Positions 1 to 8,738 of a stretch of 64,000 bases of DNA are shown one piece after another (the first letter of the stretch is position 1; every line of letters begins with the position of its first letter). A program made the translations under genes and the position numbers. The notes under the pieces were generated by a model. It was not told where the DNA came from and did not search any database. It was given only the letters and a program-made list of their open reading frames with translations. The DNA is from Hyphomicrobiales bacterium (GTDB lineage: Bacteria; Pseudomonadota; Alphaproteobacteria; Rhizobiales; Beijerinckiaceae): positions 197,535-261,534 of the forward strand of contig UBZM01000021.1 in assembly GCA_900470095.1 (NCBI GenBank), in the 5' to 3' direction.

Positions 1-542
1 CCGGCGGCATCGAGCGCGACCGCGCGCTCCTTTTGCGCTCCGACCACCTCGCACAGCGTAACGAAGTCGCGGATCGTGCAGAAATGGATGTTCGGGGTGT
101 CCCACCAGGAATAGGGCAGGGCGTCGGTCACCGGCATCTGGCCGCGGAAGAAGATCTGGCTGCGCATGCGCCAATGCCCGAAATTCGGGAAGGAGATGAT
201 GGCGCGACGGCCGATGCGCAGCATGTGCTCCAGAACCAGGCGCGGGTTGCGGGTCGCCTGGATCGTCTGGGAGAGGATGACATAGTCGAAGGAATCGTCG
301 GGATAGTCGGCGAGGTCGGTGTCGGCGTCACCCTGGATCACCGACAGCCCGCGCGCGACGCAGCCGGCGACACCTTCGCGGGACAATTCGATGCCACGTG
401 CGTCGACCTGGCGCGTCTCGGCCAGCAGGGCCAACAATGCGCCGTCGCCGCAGCCGACATCGAGCACGCGCGTGCCCGGCGTCACCATCTCGGCGACGAG
501 CTTGAGATCGATGCGATTGGTATAGGTCTCGCTCAGCGCCAT
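1..542 (-). CDS. metW: Methionine biosynthesis protein MetW (3' end outside window)
   Basis: SAM-dependent methyltransferase-fold protein that in alphaproteobacteria is always paired with MetX and is needed for full homoserine acylation. Translating the minus strand from the ATG at 542 gives a MetW N-terminus (MALSETYTNRID) followed by the SAM-binding glycine motif VLDVGCGDGALL near residues 25-36, then ILSQTIQATRNP and the conserved SFPNFGHWRMR segment. The reading frame is open to base 1, so the stop lies outside the window. Its start is 4 bp after the metX stop, so the two are co-translated. The MetW call is firm; its exact biochemical role (partner or activator of MetX) is from the literature on the family. 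Confidence 0.93.
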   Translation of the reverse strand, partial: MALSETYTNRIDLKLVAEMVTPGTRVLDVGCGDGALLALLAETRQVDARGIELSREGVAGCVARGLSVIQGDADTDLADYPDDSFDYVILSQTIQATRNPRLVLEHMLRIGRRAIISFPNFGHWRMRSQIFFRGQMPVTDALPYSWWDTPNIHFCTIRDFVTLCEVVGAQKERAVALDAA

Positions 543-546
543 GGCC

Positions 547-1716
547 TCACAACCCTCTTGCCCGAGCTGCCGCATTGATGAAGCCGCGCGTGGTCGCAAA
601 CAGGTTCGGTTCCTCCAGCAGGAAGGCGTCGTGGCCCTTGTCGCTTTCGAGCTCGACGAAGGAGACCGAAGCGCCGGCAGCATTGAGCGCATGAACGACG
701 GCGCGTGAATCCGCGGTCGGGAACAACCAGTCCGAGGTGAACGAGGCGACGCAGAAGCGCGTCTTCGTACCCGTGAAAGCCTTGGCGAGCACGCCGTCAT
801 GATCGGCGGCGATGTCGAAATAATCCATCGCACGCGTCACATAGAGATAGGAATTGGCGTCGAAGCGCTCGACGAAGCTCAGGCCTTGGTGTCGCAGATA
901 GCTTTCGACCTGGAAATCGGCATCGAAGGAGAAGGTCGGCGCCTCGCGATCCTGCAGCTTGCGGCCGAATTTCCGGTGCAGCGCCGGCTCCGACAGGTAG
1001 GTGATATGCGCGCCCATGCGCGCCACCGAAAGGCCCTTGGACGGGCGTGTGCCTTCTTCGAGATAGCGCCCGCCGCGCCAGTCCGGATCGGCCATCACCG
1101 CTTGGCGGCCGACTTCGTGGAAAGCGATGTTCTGGGCCGAGTGCTTGGCGGAGGTCGCAAGCGGCAGCGCCGAGAAGACGCGTGCGGGATAGCTCGCGGC
1201 CCACTCCAGCACCTGCATGCCGCCCATCGAGCCGCCGGCGACGCAAAACAGTGACTCGATGCCGAGCGCATCGACCAGATGCGCCTGGGCTCGCACCATG
1301 TCGCGGATCGTCACCATCGGGAAGCCGAGGCCCCAGGGCTTGCCGGTTTCCGGGTTGGTCGAGGCCGGCCCCGTCGTGCCGGTGCAGCCGCCGACGACAT
1401 TGGCGCAGATGACGAAGAAGCGGTCGGTATCGATCGGTTTGCCGGGGCCGATCATCGCCGTCCACCAGCCGCCCTTGCCGGTGATCGGGTTGCGGCTGGC
1501 GACATGCTGGTCACCTGTCAGGGCATGACAGACGAGGACCGCATTCGACTTGGCCGCATTGAGTTCGCCATAGGTCTGATAGGCGATCTGCCAGCTGTCG
1601 AGCACTACGCCGCAATCCATCACCAGTGGCGTGGCAGCGTCGAACCGGACAACAGGGCTGGAGGGCTCGTTCGCTTCCTTCAGCGGGTCTGCAAGGCTCT
1701 GGATTTCGTCGTGCAT
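547..1716 (-). CDS. metX: Homoserine O-acyltransferase MetX
   Basis: Alpha/beta-hydrolase-fold enzyme that acylates homoserine, the first committed step of methionine synthesis; cytoplasmic. At 389 aa it has normal family length. The nucleophile elbow GGSMGGMQ gives Ser163, and the rest of the triad is visible as Asp329 (TSDWLFP) and His362 (SDKGHDAFL). It starts at an ATG and is followed after 4 bp by metW. MetX proteins use acetyl-CoA or succinyl-CoA; I cannot assign the donor from the motifs seen. The 179-bp divergent spacer to the chorismate mutase gene was checked for a SAM-II riboswitch and no clear core was found. Confidence 0.95.
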   Translation of the reverse strand: MHDEIQSLADPLKEANEPSSPVVRFDAATPLVMDCGVVLDSWQIAYQTYGELNAAKSNAVLVCHALTGDQHVASRNPITGKGGWWTAMIGPGKPIDTDRFFVICANVVGGCTGTTGPASTNPETGKPWGLGFPMVTIRDMVRAQAHLVDALGIESLFCVAGGSMGGMQVLEWAASYPARVFSALPLATSAKHSAQNIAFHEVGRQAVMADPDWRGGRYLEEGTRPSKGLSVARMGAHITYLSEPALHRKFGRKLQDREAPTFSFDADFQVESYLRHQGLSFVERFDANSYLYVTRAMDYFDIAADHDGVLAKAFTGTKTRFCVASFTSDWLFPTADSRAVVHALNAAGASVSFVELESDKGHDAFLLEEPNLFATTRGFINAAARARGL

Positions 1717-1895
1717 CGTCGTCCGCTTTGACAGGCTGATTTGTCTTGCCGGTCGGCTCGTTCGAAAGATCGAACTTACCGATGGCGTGCCGCAGGCGCG
1801 CTGTCAACGCGGCCTCGCGCGAAGCTGGCTTTGCTAAGCGCCGGCTTGAGGTCTAAGAGACGCGCGTCCGTCGCCTCACGCGCCAAGATCAAGCC

Positions 1896-2729
1896 ATGAC
1901 CGAAATTGCTCCGACCACCCTTGCCGATCTGCGCGGTGAGATCGACCGCATCGACAGCGAGATGCACGCGCTCTTGATGGAGCGCTCGCAGATCATCGAA
2001 ACGCTGATCGCCGTGAAGAAGACGCAGGTGTCGGGTTCGGCGTTCCGGCCGGGCCGCGAGGCCGACATGATGAAGCGGCTGGCGCTGCGTCATAAGGGCC
2101 TGCTCCCGCTCGACACCGTCGAGGGCATCTGGCGCATCATCATCGCGACCTTCACCTATGTTCAGGCGAATTACGCCGTCCATGCCGATGTCTCGGGCGG
2201 CGATGCGGCGATGCGCGATTCAGCGCGGTTCCATTTCGGCTTCACCGTGCCCTTCATCACGCATGAACACGCGCGCGCGGTGATCGCCGCCGTCGCCGAG
2301 TCGGCTGGCGATCTCGGCATCTTCCGCATGGACCTTGGTGCCAGCGCCGGCGTCTGGTGGCGCGATCTGATCGGCCCGGAGCGACCGAAGATCATCGCTC
2401 GCCTGCCCTTCATCGAGCGGCCGGACCATCCCGCCGGCACGCCGGTCTACTGCATCGCCAAGCCGCTCGCGGATGCGGCCGTGCGCGAGATCGTGCTCTA
2501 TGCCGCCAGGGTGGAGCGCTGGTCGGAGACGCTGCGCGCCGGCCTTGCCCAGCATCTCGCGGAGGTCTCGGCCAGCGCTGCCGACGGCTCGCATCTTTCG
2601 CTGCTGGTCGCGGCGTCCGGAGAAGTCGAGCAGAGCGCGATCCGTGCCGCACTCGAACCTGCGGGCTTGAGCGAATTTGCCGAAATCGGCAGCCACGCCG
2701 CCCGCTTCGCCGTCAAATCAGCCCGCTGA
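1896..2729 (+). CDS. Chorismate mutase with C-terminal extension
   Basis: Converts chorismate to prephenate for phenylalanine and tyrosine synthesis. Residues 7-95 are an AroQ-type all-helical mutase domain: LRGEIDRID with Arg13, Arg30 (MERSQII) and Lys41 (VKKTQ) align with the catalytic Arg11, Arg28 and Lys39 of the E. coli enzyme. The remaining 180 residues are not a prephenate dehydratase that I can recognise; this long form is common in Rhizobiales, where it sits, as here, in front of hisC and tyrC. The gap to hisC is 35 bp, so the three genes likely form one operon. Function of the C-terminal part is unknown, possibly a ligand-sensing domain. Confidence 0.88.
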   Translation: MTEIAPTTLADLRGEIDRIDSEMHALLMERSQIIETLIAVKKTQVSGSAFRPGREADMMKRLALRHKGLLPLDTVEGIWRIIIATFTYVQANYAVHADVSGGDAAMRDSARFHFGFTVPFITHEHARAVIAAVAESAGDLGIFRMDLGASAGVWWRDLIGPERPKIIARLPFIERPDHPAGTPVYCIAKPLADAAVREIVLYAARVERWSETLRAGLAQHLAEVSASAADGSHLSLLVAASGEVEQSAIRAALEPAGLSEFAEIGSHAARFAVKSAR

Positions 2730-2764
2730 TCTCCTTCTCATTCCCCTGACAAGGTCCACAAGCC

Positions 2765-3871
2765 ATGGCCACGCCTGCTTCCCGCCCTGTTCCGCGTCCC
2801 GGTGTCCTCGATATCGAGGCCTATGTGCCCGGCAAGTCCACTGCTCCGGCGGGGGTGAAGCTGCATAAGCTCTCCTCGAACGAGACCCCGCTCGGCCCGA
2901 GCCCGAAGGCGATTGCCGCCTTTGACAGCCTCAAGGGCAAGCTCGAGTTCTATCCCGACGGCTCGGCCACCAAGCTGCGCGAGGCGATCGCGGCGCGCTA
3001 CGGTCTCGACCCGGCGCGCCTGGTGTGCGGCTCGGGGTCCGACGAGTTGCTGCAGCTCGTCACCAAGACCTATCTCGGCGACGACGACGAGGGCATCTTC
3101 ACCGAGCACGGATTCCTCGTCTACCGCATCGCCATCCTGGCGGCCGGAGGCAAGCCGGTGGTCGTGCCCGAGAGCAATCTCACCGCCGATGTCGACGCCA
3201 TCCTGAAGGCGGTGACGCCGAAGACGAAGATCGTCTTCCTCGCCAATCCCAACAACCCGACCGGCACCTATCTGCCCTTCGAGGAGGTCAAGCGCCTGCA
3301 TGCCGGCCTGCCGTCCGATGTGCTGCTGGTGCTCGATGCCGCCTATGCCGAATATGTCCGCCGCAACGATTATGCGTCGGGACTCGAACTGGTGGCGACC
3401 AACGAGAATGTCGTGATGGCGCGCACCTTCTCGAAGATCTACGGCCTCGCCAATCTGCGGCTCGGCTGGCTCTACGGGCCCGCCCACGTCATCGATGCGC
3501 TCAACCGCGTCCGCGGCCCGTTCAACGTCAACGGCGCGGCGATCGAGGCCGGCACCGCCGCGATTGCCGACGAGGCCCATGTCGCGGCCGCGCTCCAGCA
3601 CAACGAGACCTGGCTCGCCTGGACGACGGCCGAGGTGGAAAAGCTCGGCCTGACCGTCACACCATCGGTCGGCAACTTCATCCTGATCCATTTCCCAAAA
3701 ACCTCCGGCAAGACGGCGAAGGAGGCTGACGCCTTCCTGAGCCAGCGCGGACTGATCCTGCGCAGCGTCGCGGCCTATGGCCTGCCGGACGCGCTGCGCA
3801 TGACGATCGGCTCCGAGGAAGCGAACCGCCTCGTCGTTACGGCGCTCGGCGACTTCCTGGCCGGCAAGTGA
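2765..3871 (+). CDS. hisC: Histidinol-phosphate aminotransferase
   Basis: PLP-dependent fold-type I aminotransferase; 368 aa. It makes histidinol phosphate in histidine synthesis and, in this gene context, probably also transaminates prephenate or aromatic keto acids. Visible motifs are the N-terminal [11 protein letters not shown], the NPNNPTGTY substrate/cofactor loop at 161-169, DAAYAEY, and [15 protein letters not shown] with the Schiff-base Lys224 and the phosphate-binding Arg232. The stop codon overlaps the next gene's ATG (TGATG), so translation is coupled to tyrC. The position between chorismate mutase and a prephenate dehydrogenase supports the dual aromatic role, which is inference. 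Confidence 0.95.
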   Translation: MATPASRPVPRPGVLDIEAYVPGKSTAPAGVKLHKLSSNETPLGPSPKAIAAFDSLKGKLEFYPDGSATKLREAIAARYGLDPARLVCGSGSDELLQLVTKTYLGDDDEGIFTEHGFLVYRIAILAAGGKPVVVPESNLTADVDAILKAVTPKTKIVFLANPNNPTGTYLPFEEVKRLHAGLPSDVLLVLDAAYAEYVRRNDYASGLELVATNENVVMARTFSKIYGLANLRLGWLYGPAHVIDALNRVRGPFNVNGAAIEAGTAAIADEAHVAAALQHNETWLAWTTAEVEKLGLTVTPSVGNFILIHFPKTSGKTAKEADAFLSQRGLILRSVAAYGLPDALRMTIGSEEANRLVVTALGDFLAGK

Positions 3872-4818
3872 TGACGGCGCCGACCGAGAGTTTCGCCCCG
3901 CGGCGCGAGGAGCCGATCTTCGGCCGCCTCGCGATCATCGGCATCGGGCTGATCGGCTCGTCGATCGCCCATGCGGCCAAGGATCTCAATCTCGCCGGGC
4001 GCATCGTCCTGAGCGACCGGGACGAGGGCGTGCGCGCCCGCGCCCGCGAGCTCGATCTCGGCCATGAGGTGGCGGAGACCGTGCAGGCCGCCGTGGCCGG
4101 CGCCGACCTGGTCATTCTCTGCGTGCCCGTCGGCGCCTGCGGAGCGGTCGCAGGCGAGATCGCTTCGGCCTTGAAGCCGGGCGCGATCGTCTCCGATGTC
4201 GGCTCGGTCAAGAGCGCGGTGGTCGAGGCTGTCGCGCCGCATCTGCCAGCGGGCGTGCATTTCGTCCCGGCCCATCCGGTCGCCGGCACAGAGAATTCCG
4301 GCCCGGATGCCGGCTTTGCCAGCCTCTTCCTGAATCGCTGGTGCATCCTCACCCCGCCGGACGGCAGCGATGACGGCGCGGTTTCGCGCACCCGCCATTT
4401 CTGGGAGGGCATGGGCGCTCTCGTCGAGGTGATGAGCGCGCAGCATCATGATCTCGTGCTTGCCGTCACCAGCCATCTACCGCACCTGATCGCCTATAAT
4501 ATCGTCGGCACGGCCGAAGATCTCGAGGCGGTGACCCAGTCCGAGGTGATCAAGTTCTCGGCCGGCGGATTTCGCGATTTCACCCGCATCGCGGCATCCG
4601 ACCCGACGATGTGGCGCGACGTCTTCCTGCACAACAAGGAAGCGGTTCTGGAGATGCTGGGGCGCTTTAGCGAGGATCTTTCGGTGCTGACCCGCGCCAT
4701 CCGCTTCGGCGACGGCGAGACCTTGCACAGGCACTTCACCCGCACCCGCGCCATCCGCCGCGGCATCGTCGCGCTCGGCCAGGAAAAGCCCGAAACGGAA
4801 AAGCTGCGCAAATCGTGA
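3871..4818 (+). CDS. tyrC: Prephenate/arogenate (cyclohexadienyl) dehydrogenase
   Basis: NAD(P)-dependent oxidative decarboxylase of prephenate or arogenate in tyrosine synthesis. A Rossmann glycine motif GIGLIG lies at residues 24-29, followed by an acidic SDRD at the end of the second strand, which suggests NAD. Further family motifs are FVPAHPVAGTENSG, the SHLPHLIAY helix and GGFRDFTRIAASDP with the catalytic-region residues. I chose the ATG at 3871 (315 aa), which overlaps the hisC stop by one base; an in-frame GTG at 3868 is less likely. No ACT domain is present. It closes the three-gene aromatic operon. Confidence 0.93.
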   Translation: MTAPTESFAPRREEPIFGRLAIIGIGLIGSSIAHAAKDLNLAGRIVLSDRDEGVRARARELDLGHEVAETVQAAVAGADLVILCVPVGACGAVAGEIASALKPGAIVSDVGSVKSAVVEAVAPHLPAGVHFVPAHPVAGTENSGPDAGFASLFLNRWCILTPPDGSDDGAVSRTRHFWEGMGALVEVMSAQHHDLVLAVTSHLPHLIAYNIVGTAEDLEAVTQSEVIKFSAGGFRDFTRIAASDPTMWRDVFLHNKEAVLEMLGRFSEDLSVLTRAIRFGDGETLHRHFTRTRAIRRGIVALGQEKPETEKLRKS

Positions 4819-4887
4819 GATGGCGGGGCATGTTCTGCTCCGTCCGTCTTGCCAAGATTGGGTAGGGCTGTTAGAGCCCCTCCCGTC

Positions 4888-4963
4888 GCCGCAATAGCTC
4901 AGCTGGTAGAGCACCTCATTCGTAATGAGGGGGTCGGGGGTTCGAATCCCTCTTGCGGCACCA
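4888..4963 (+). tRNA. tRNA-Thr (anticodon CGT)
   Basis: The sequence folds as a full cloverleaf: acceptor arm GCCGCAA (4888-4894) pairs with TTGCGGC (4953-4959), the D arm contains AGCTCAGCTGGTAGAGC, the anticodon stem CCTCATT/AATGAGG holds CGT at 4921-4923, and the T arm is GGGGGTTCGAATCCC. Discriminator A4960 is followed by an encoded CCA. Anticodon CGT decodes ACG, threonine. The atypical 5-8.7 kb region starts immediately downstream. Confidence 0.97.
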
Positions 4964-5035
4964 CCCAACCCCTTGAGGTTGTTGATTTTCCGAGCTGTTT
5001 TCGAGCTGAAGTCGCTCCTTGGTACAAAGGGGCGT

Positions 5036-5357
5036 GGGTGGATGCCCCCGGTTCTGCAAGGGGATTCTTCTGACAGATCTTGCAGCCAGGCACTTCTGTC
5101 GGTCGTGTGTTAGGCGTTTGATCGTGGCCATCCGCCACGTGGCCGGTATGCGGTTCGAGGGGTGGGGGCCACATCGGCGCGCGACACCCTGCGGTTGAAT
5201 AGAACCGCCCCGCCTTGAGCCGTCGCGCAGACCTGGAAGCTACGCTTGGCGAGATCGATCGCCAAAACATGGACGTCGGACATCGGCTCCTCCTTCGAAC
5301 GCGCCTTGATGGCGCTCGCTGGCACCCGACGGTGCTGGCTGGAGGGGGCATCCACCC
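5036..5357. mobile_element. Internally deleted IS110-family element with 14-bp inverted ends
   Basis: A 14-bp perfect inverted repeat (GGGTGGATGCCCCC at 5036-5049, its reverse complement at 5344-5357) brackets 322 bp that contain the 5' end of an IS110-type transposase gene on the minus strand and, beyond the deletion point near 5170, sequence resembling the 3' flank of such elements. This looks like a non-autonomous relic produced by internal deletion. The repeat could also be subterminal, as in the IS1111 subgroup, so the true element ends may lie slightly outside. It begins about 70 bp after the tRNA-Thr gene. Confidence 0.6.
5110..5283 (-). pseudogene. Truncated IS110-family transposase (N-terminal fragment)
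   Basis: The frame opens at an ATG at 5283 preceded by AAGGAGGAG. The first 38 residues (MSDVHVLAIDLAKRSFQV then GGAVLFNRRVSR) match the highly conserved start of IS110 transposases, including the first Asp of the DEDD catalytic site in AIDLAK. After VSRADV the sequence leaves the family and stops at 57 aa, against about 340 aa for an intact enzyme. The rest of the RuvC-like domain and the Tnp20 domain are absent, so it cannot be active. The good ribosome binding site is simply inherited. Confidence 0.75.
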
Positions 5358-5450
5358 CATCAGTTCACAGTGCAGGTATCCGGCGCGAGAGACCAAGAGT
5401 TCACGGCTCTTAGGCTCGAACCAATTCTAGGCGGCCAATAAGTCAAGTAG

Positions 5451-5840
5451 TCATTTCTGGGGCACAACGGTTAGCGGTCGGCCATACGGATTTCCTGCCC
5501 CGTAGGGGTTGTTGATGCTGTCAGATGAATACGGGCTGCCGTATCGTCCGTAAGGATTGCTCGTGCTGTCTGGATCATATGGATTCGAGCTGAGGCGACC
5601 TCGATAGTTACCGTTGTCGTCGTAGAGCTTCGGCGCGTTTGTTGCGTAAGGGTTCTTGGCTGACTCGTTGCTGTAGGGCGAGCCATAGCGGCCATAGGGG
5701 TTGTTCAAGCTGTCCGGATTGTATGGGTTGCCGGCTCCATACGGATTGTTGATGCACCGGGAATCATAGGGGCAATTTTGGGCGGTGGCTGTACCACTGA
5801 TGCCAATGACGGCAACTGCCGCTAACAACGCCTGCTTCAT
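5451..5840 (-). CDS. Secreted Asn-Pro-Tyr-Gly repeat protein
   Basis: The start is the ATG at 5840 with AGGTGGTCACG before it; upstream in-frame codons to 5957 do not look coding. The 129-aa product begins with a signal peptide (MKQALLAAVAVIGISGTATA, then QN) and the mature part is almost entirely NPYG-type repeats. Two larger modules are duplicated: PDS-x2-NPYGRYGSPYS occurs twice, and INNPYGAGNPY occurs at both ends, so the protein is nearly symmetric in layout. Two cysteines (CPYDSRC) lie just after the cleavage site. Similar short NPYG proteins occur in Rhizobiales genomes with no known function. Codon use is less GC-biased than in neighbours. Confidence 0.75.
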   Translation of the reverse strand: MKQALLAAVAVIGISGTATAQNCPYDSRCINNPYGAGNPYNPDSLNNPYGRYGSPYSNESAKNPYATNAPKLYDDNGNYRGRLSSNPYDPDSTSNPYGRYGSPYSSDSINNPYGAGNPYGRPLTVVPQK

Positions 5841-6351
5841 CGTGACCACCTGCCATCGAGTCTCTTGCGTCATCCCGGCGCGAAGATAGCATTCGCGCCC
5901 ATTTTTGCTAGACGTTGGGGAAGTGCCGTGAGGGGCGTATCGCCAGCATCGCTTCAAAACGCTTCCGCATGCGGAAAGCTCACTCGGAGTGCCGCAGCGT
6001 TTTCGATTGTTGGCCTTGTCGTTGGCCTCATGGATATTTGAATTAGAAAAATTTTTTGAATTTGAATACCATATAGGTTTTTTACGGTTCCCTCCTGCGC
6101 ACCATTGTTTAGCTTGGTTTCACAAGCATTCCGGATTAGCCGTAGGGCCAATCTGGGGCAAAGAGCCGAGCGTTTCCTCGGTCTTATGCTGCCGATCACG
6201 AATCGCGAAGCATCACTTCCGAGTGGCGGCCTGCCCTGCATATGTCCGGTAGCAGGCGAGAGTTCGGGCGCCGACGCCGCTGCCAAACGCCCCGCTTTTC
6301 CCAATTTTCGAGATTACCGGGCGGAACTTGCCTCGCGTTGGAGGTGAAAGG
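5841..6351. other. Intergenic region, locally AT-rich, no gene seen
   Basis: No convincing coding sequence on either strand. Around 6030-6085 there is an AT-rich patch (runs such as GAAAAATTTTTTG) that contrasts with the surrounding GC-rich DNA and could hold promoters for the flanking small genes or mark transferred DNA. Open frames here lack plausible ribosome binding sites and family resemblance. Confidence 0.5.
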
Positions 6352-6591
6352 GTGCGCCCCAAGACGTTAGTGAAAACGATTCCGGTCGATCAAAAGATTA
6401 CAGATGATCTATTTGCGCGCGTCTATAAAGCGTTGTCAAAACGTGTATGCGCTGAAAAAATCGCAATTTTTCAGTTAGAGGCTGTTCTTCCTGCGCTGTA
6501 CGGAGATTATTGCGCACTAGCGATCGCAATAATACTGGCGATGCGGCCAATCGATGCTGCCAACCTCCTTCATCGCATTGAAGCCCAATAA
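6352..6591 (+). CDS. Small hypothetical protein
   Basis: A 79-aa frame that I start at GTG 6352 because GGAGGT lies 6 bp upstream (6340-6345); an in-frame ATG at 6328 has no such site. Composition is noticeably AT-richer than typical for this genome. The product has a mixed charged N-terminal half (KTIPVDQKITDDLFARVYKAL) and a hydrophobic C-terminal half (ALYGDYCALAIAIILAMRP). I recognise no family. It could be an acquired gene or a chance frame. Confidence 0.4.
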   Translation: MRPKTLVKTIPVDQKITDDLFARVYKALSKRVCAEKIAIFQLEAVLPALYGDYCALAIAIILAMRPIDAANLLHRIEAQ

Positions 6592-6826
6592 GGCGGAGTA
6601 TCCGACCGACGAAGGTCGATCAGCTTGACTGCCTGGCGCCTCCCTGAGAGTTGCCGAAATGCGGGCAAGTCGGCTTCCCGCTCGCAAATGCCATGCTGTC
6701 AGACCCTAAGCGCTGAACGGTATGGGTGTGCGGCAGACAAAAGGTACCTACTCGCGAGCCGCCTGAATGGCTCACACACGACCCGATCAGCAGCGAGTGC
6801 TCGCTGCGCCTGCAGGAGGAGATTTC

Positions 6827-7111
6827 ATGTCTTATGTCGACGAACTCGAGCCGCTCATTCGGCTGGAGCAGGAATTGCGGCAGACGATCGCGCTAAGACT
6901 CGCGGAAGAGAGGGGCGAGCGCCCCGTCGATGTCCCGACCGAGCAGCAAGTGCTTGCGGCCGATGAGGCGATCGCGGCCTGGGCCGAGGAGATCGATTTT
7001 GAGCAGGACATGCGGGCTTTCCGGCCGCTGACGCCTCTGCAAGCGCTGCTGGCCGAACATCTCGGGATATGCGAGCGCATTGTCGACATCCGCGACAGGC
7101 GGCTGTCCTGA
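6827..7111 (+). CDS. Hypothetical protein, acidic, helical
   Basis: A strong ribosome binding site (AGGAGGAG, about 6 bp upstream) fixes the ATG at 6827, giving 94 aa. The product is rich in Glu, Leu and Arg (LEPLIRLEQELRQTIALRLAEER), with no membrane segment or signal peptide, and is probably mostly alpha-helical. I recognise no family. It stands alone between small orphan genes, with no evident operon partner. Confidence 0.6.
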   Translation: MSYVDELEPLIRLEQELRQTIALRLAEERGERPVDVPTEQQVLAADEAIAAWAEEIDFEQDMRAFRPLTPLQALLAEHLGICERIVDIRDRRLS

Positions 7112-7202
7112 CCAAGATGAGGTCAACCGAGGCAACGCCGGGACGCTCCCGCGCGAACCGCAACGGCCCGAGTGACCCGGCTGCCCCCAATGTTTCGCAG
7201 TT

Positions 7203-7415
7203 CTAGCTGCCAGCCGTGTCCTCGGCCGTCGCCTTGTCGAGAATTTCGACCACCTCCTCCAGGCTTTCCCTCACGCCGAGCATGAAATCCTTGCGGAAGC
7301 CGATGATGGTGTCCGGCGGGTTGCCCTTGAACGTGTAGACCACGCTGACCTGCGCGGGATTGACGTAGACGGGCTTTCCATCGGAGGGCGAAGTGAACTT
7401 GCAGAGCTTAGGCAT
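7203..7415 (-). CDS. Small hypothetical protein
   Basis: A 70-aa product starting MPKLCKFTSPSDGKPVYVNP. I place the start at the ATG at 7415 because conserved-looking sequence begins there; the in-frame extension to 7640 resembles noncoding translation. The layout (short beta-rich protein, VNPAQVSVVYTF, then DTIIGFRKDFMLGVRESLEEVVEIL) recalls small FlbD-like or generic sheet-plus-helix proteins of Rhizobiales, but I cannot assign a family. No partner gene is adjacent. Confidence 0.55.
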   Translation of the reverse strand: MPKLCKFTSPSDGKPVYVNPAQVSVVYTFKGNPPDTIIGFRKDFMLGVRESLEEVVEILDKATAEDTAGS

Positions 7416-7728
7416 GATCTCTTCCGTCAATGGCGATTCGATGAGCAGAGCTATACGGCAAGGCGGCTCCTCGACGAAAACGCCGGGCAGTGTTGCCAGC
7501 CGCATGGGCTCGGCAGACCGTCCGCTGCCAGCCAACCGATGAAGATCGGCGTCGCAATTTGGCATGGAGAGAACCGTGTCCGAGGACGGCGGAGCGTCCC
7601 TTGGCATGCCGTCCCGGACCCAGAATTCCCGCTCGTGCATCCCCGCGTCACGCTAAGTGAGGTGCCTCACATATTCGACCGGCCGGAATGCGTAGTCTTT
7701 CACGCACTGACGAATGTCGGAGCGCACC
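7416..7728. other. Intergenic region, nothing recognised
   Basis: About 310 bp between two small divergently placed genes. Open frames in it are shadows with no ribosome binding site or recognisable product, and I see no hairpin followed by a T-run. Confidence 0.4.
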
Positions 7729-7926
7729 ATGAACCCCACCTGTGACGAGAAGCTTGAGCAGTTCCGGCGCAGGGAGGTCGAACGTGCGCAAAAGGCAGGC
7801 CTGTCAGCCTACATCCTGAATGAGGACGGCAGCGTGATCCGCATCGCTCCCGACGGCAGGCTGGATCTGATTGTCGTTCAACTCGGCGGCCAACACGCAC
7901 AGGCTCCCGGAGCTCGATCTCGATAG
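7729..7926 (+). CDS. Small hypothetical protein
   Basis: A 65-aa frame starting at the ATG at 7729 (CGGAG about 6 bp upstream). The first 50 residues (CDEKLEQFRRREVERAQKAG, then SAYILNEDGSVIRIAPDGR) read like a real short helix-plus-beta-hairpin protein; the C-terminus is low-information. No family recognised. It could be a regulator-sized or accessory protein of the orphan region. Confidence 0.5.
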   Translation: MNPTCDEKLEQFRRREVERAQKAGLSAYILNEDGSVIRIAPDGRLDLIVVQLGGQHAQAPGARSR

Positions 7927-8225
7927 CTCACGGCTCGACCTCAGGCAGCCGTGCCTCTTCCCCCCGGGGCGGAGGGCCCGAGCCCTGACGTTGGCGCATA
8001 TCGCCTGTGACGCTTGACGGCGTCATGAAGCGTCAGTCCGCTCGCCCGCCGCGTTTATTGATCGCCCTCAGCCTCAGTCAATGGCGAACGGCAGCCACTG
8101 CTGGAGCCGTATTCGCGACTCGACAAGGGCCTGCAACAGGTGTGATCTCGACAAGAGCGCCGAGGGCTGTGGAGAAACTGACCTTCCAAGCCGCGCAAAT
8201 GCTGGTTGTTCCGGGAGGCCTCACC

Positions 8226-8639
8226 ATGACGCGCAGGTTCACCGCAGCTTTGTCGTTCATGTTCTCCCTTGTTCTCGCAGTGCCGGCCGGGGCGCAGATC
8301 GGCACGCCCGGGAACGCGCCGCTCACACCCGGTGGCCCCAGACAAGGTCTTGGGCCGCCCTCACTCAGCGACAGTGTGCCGGATATCCGATTGCATTCGA
8401 GTGGCGGGGGGATCCCTGGCGCGGGTCCACCGATCGGCTATGGAGGCACACAGCCGCTGGGCAATGCCGGCATCGGCGCCGGATATGGTGTAGTCGATCG
8501 CCGCGCGGTCAGAGCAACAGGCCGGCACTGCCGGACGTCGAGCCGCATCTGCGTGCTGAAGAGCGCAGCGTATGTCCGGTCCGGGTGTTCGTGCCGGTTG
8601 CCCAATGGCAAACGCGCGCGGGGCCATGTCGTACCGTGA
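8226..8639 (+). CDS. Putative secreted protein, Gly/Pro-rich
   Basis: Starting at the ATG at 8226 the frame encodes a clear signal peptide (MTRRFTAALSFMFSLVLAVP, then AGAQ) followed by a Gly/Pro-rich mature part (GTPGNAPLTPGGPRQGLGPP, GYGGTQPLGNAGIGAGYG). The last 45 residues are Arg/Cys-rich and look like out-of-frame translation, so a frameshift near 8495 is possible and the natural C-terminus may differ. No family recognised. In-frame upstream codons to 8007 are unlikely to be used. Confidence 0.5.
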   Translation: MTRRFTAALSFMFSLVLAVPAGAQIGTPGNAPLTPGGPRQGLGPPSLSDSVPDIRLHSSGGGIPGAGPPIGYGGTQPLGNAGIGAGYGVVDRRAVRATGRHCRTSSRICVLKSAAYVRSGCSCRLPNGKRARGHVVP

Positions 8640-8738
8640 TGCTGCCGAACGGAGGCCGTACGGGAGCGCGGACCAGCCGGCTAGCCGCTGGTGCCCGAGC
8701 TGGAGACTTCGCGCGCCGCGCCCGCCGGAAGGCGCGAC

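Noticed and set aside
33..578. Plus-strand frame over metW
   Set aside because: Shadow of the real MetW frame; the product has no family resemblance and the minus-strand translation shows SAM-binding motifs.
1717..1895. SAM-II riboswitch in the metX leader
   Set aside because: metX genes of this group often have one, but the conserved core (TGATTTG then GCTAAA-type) is not clear on the minus strand; only weak similarity such as ACAAATC and CAAAGCGG was seen. A covariance model search would decide.
5954..6304. Minus-strand frame in the AT-rich gap
   Set aside because: No ribosome binding site, low-information product, and the AT-rich patch runs through its middle.
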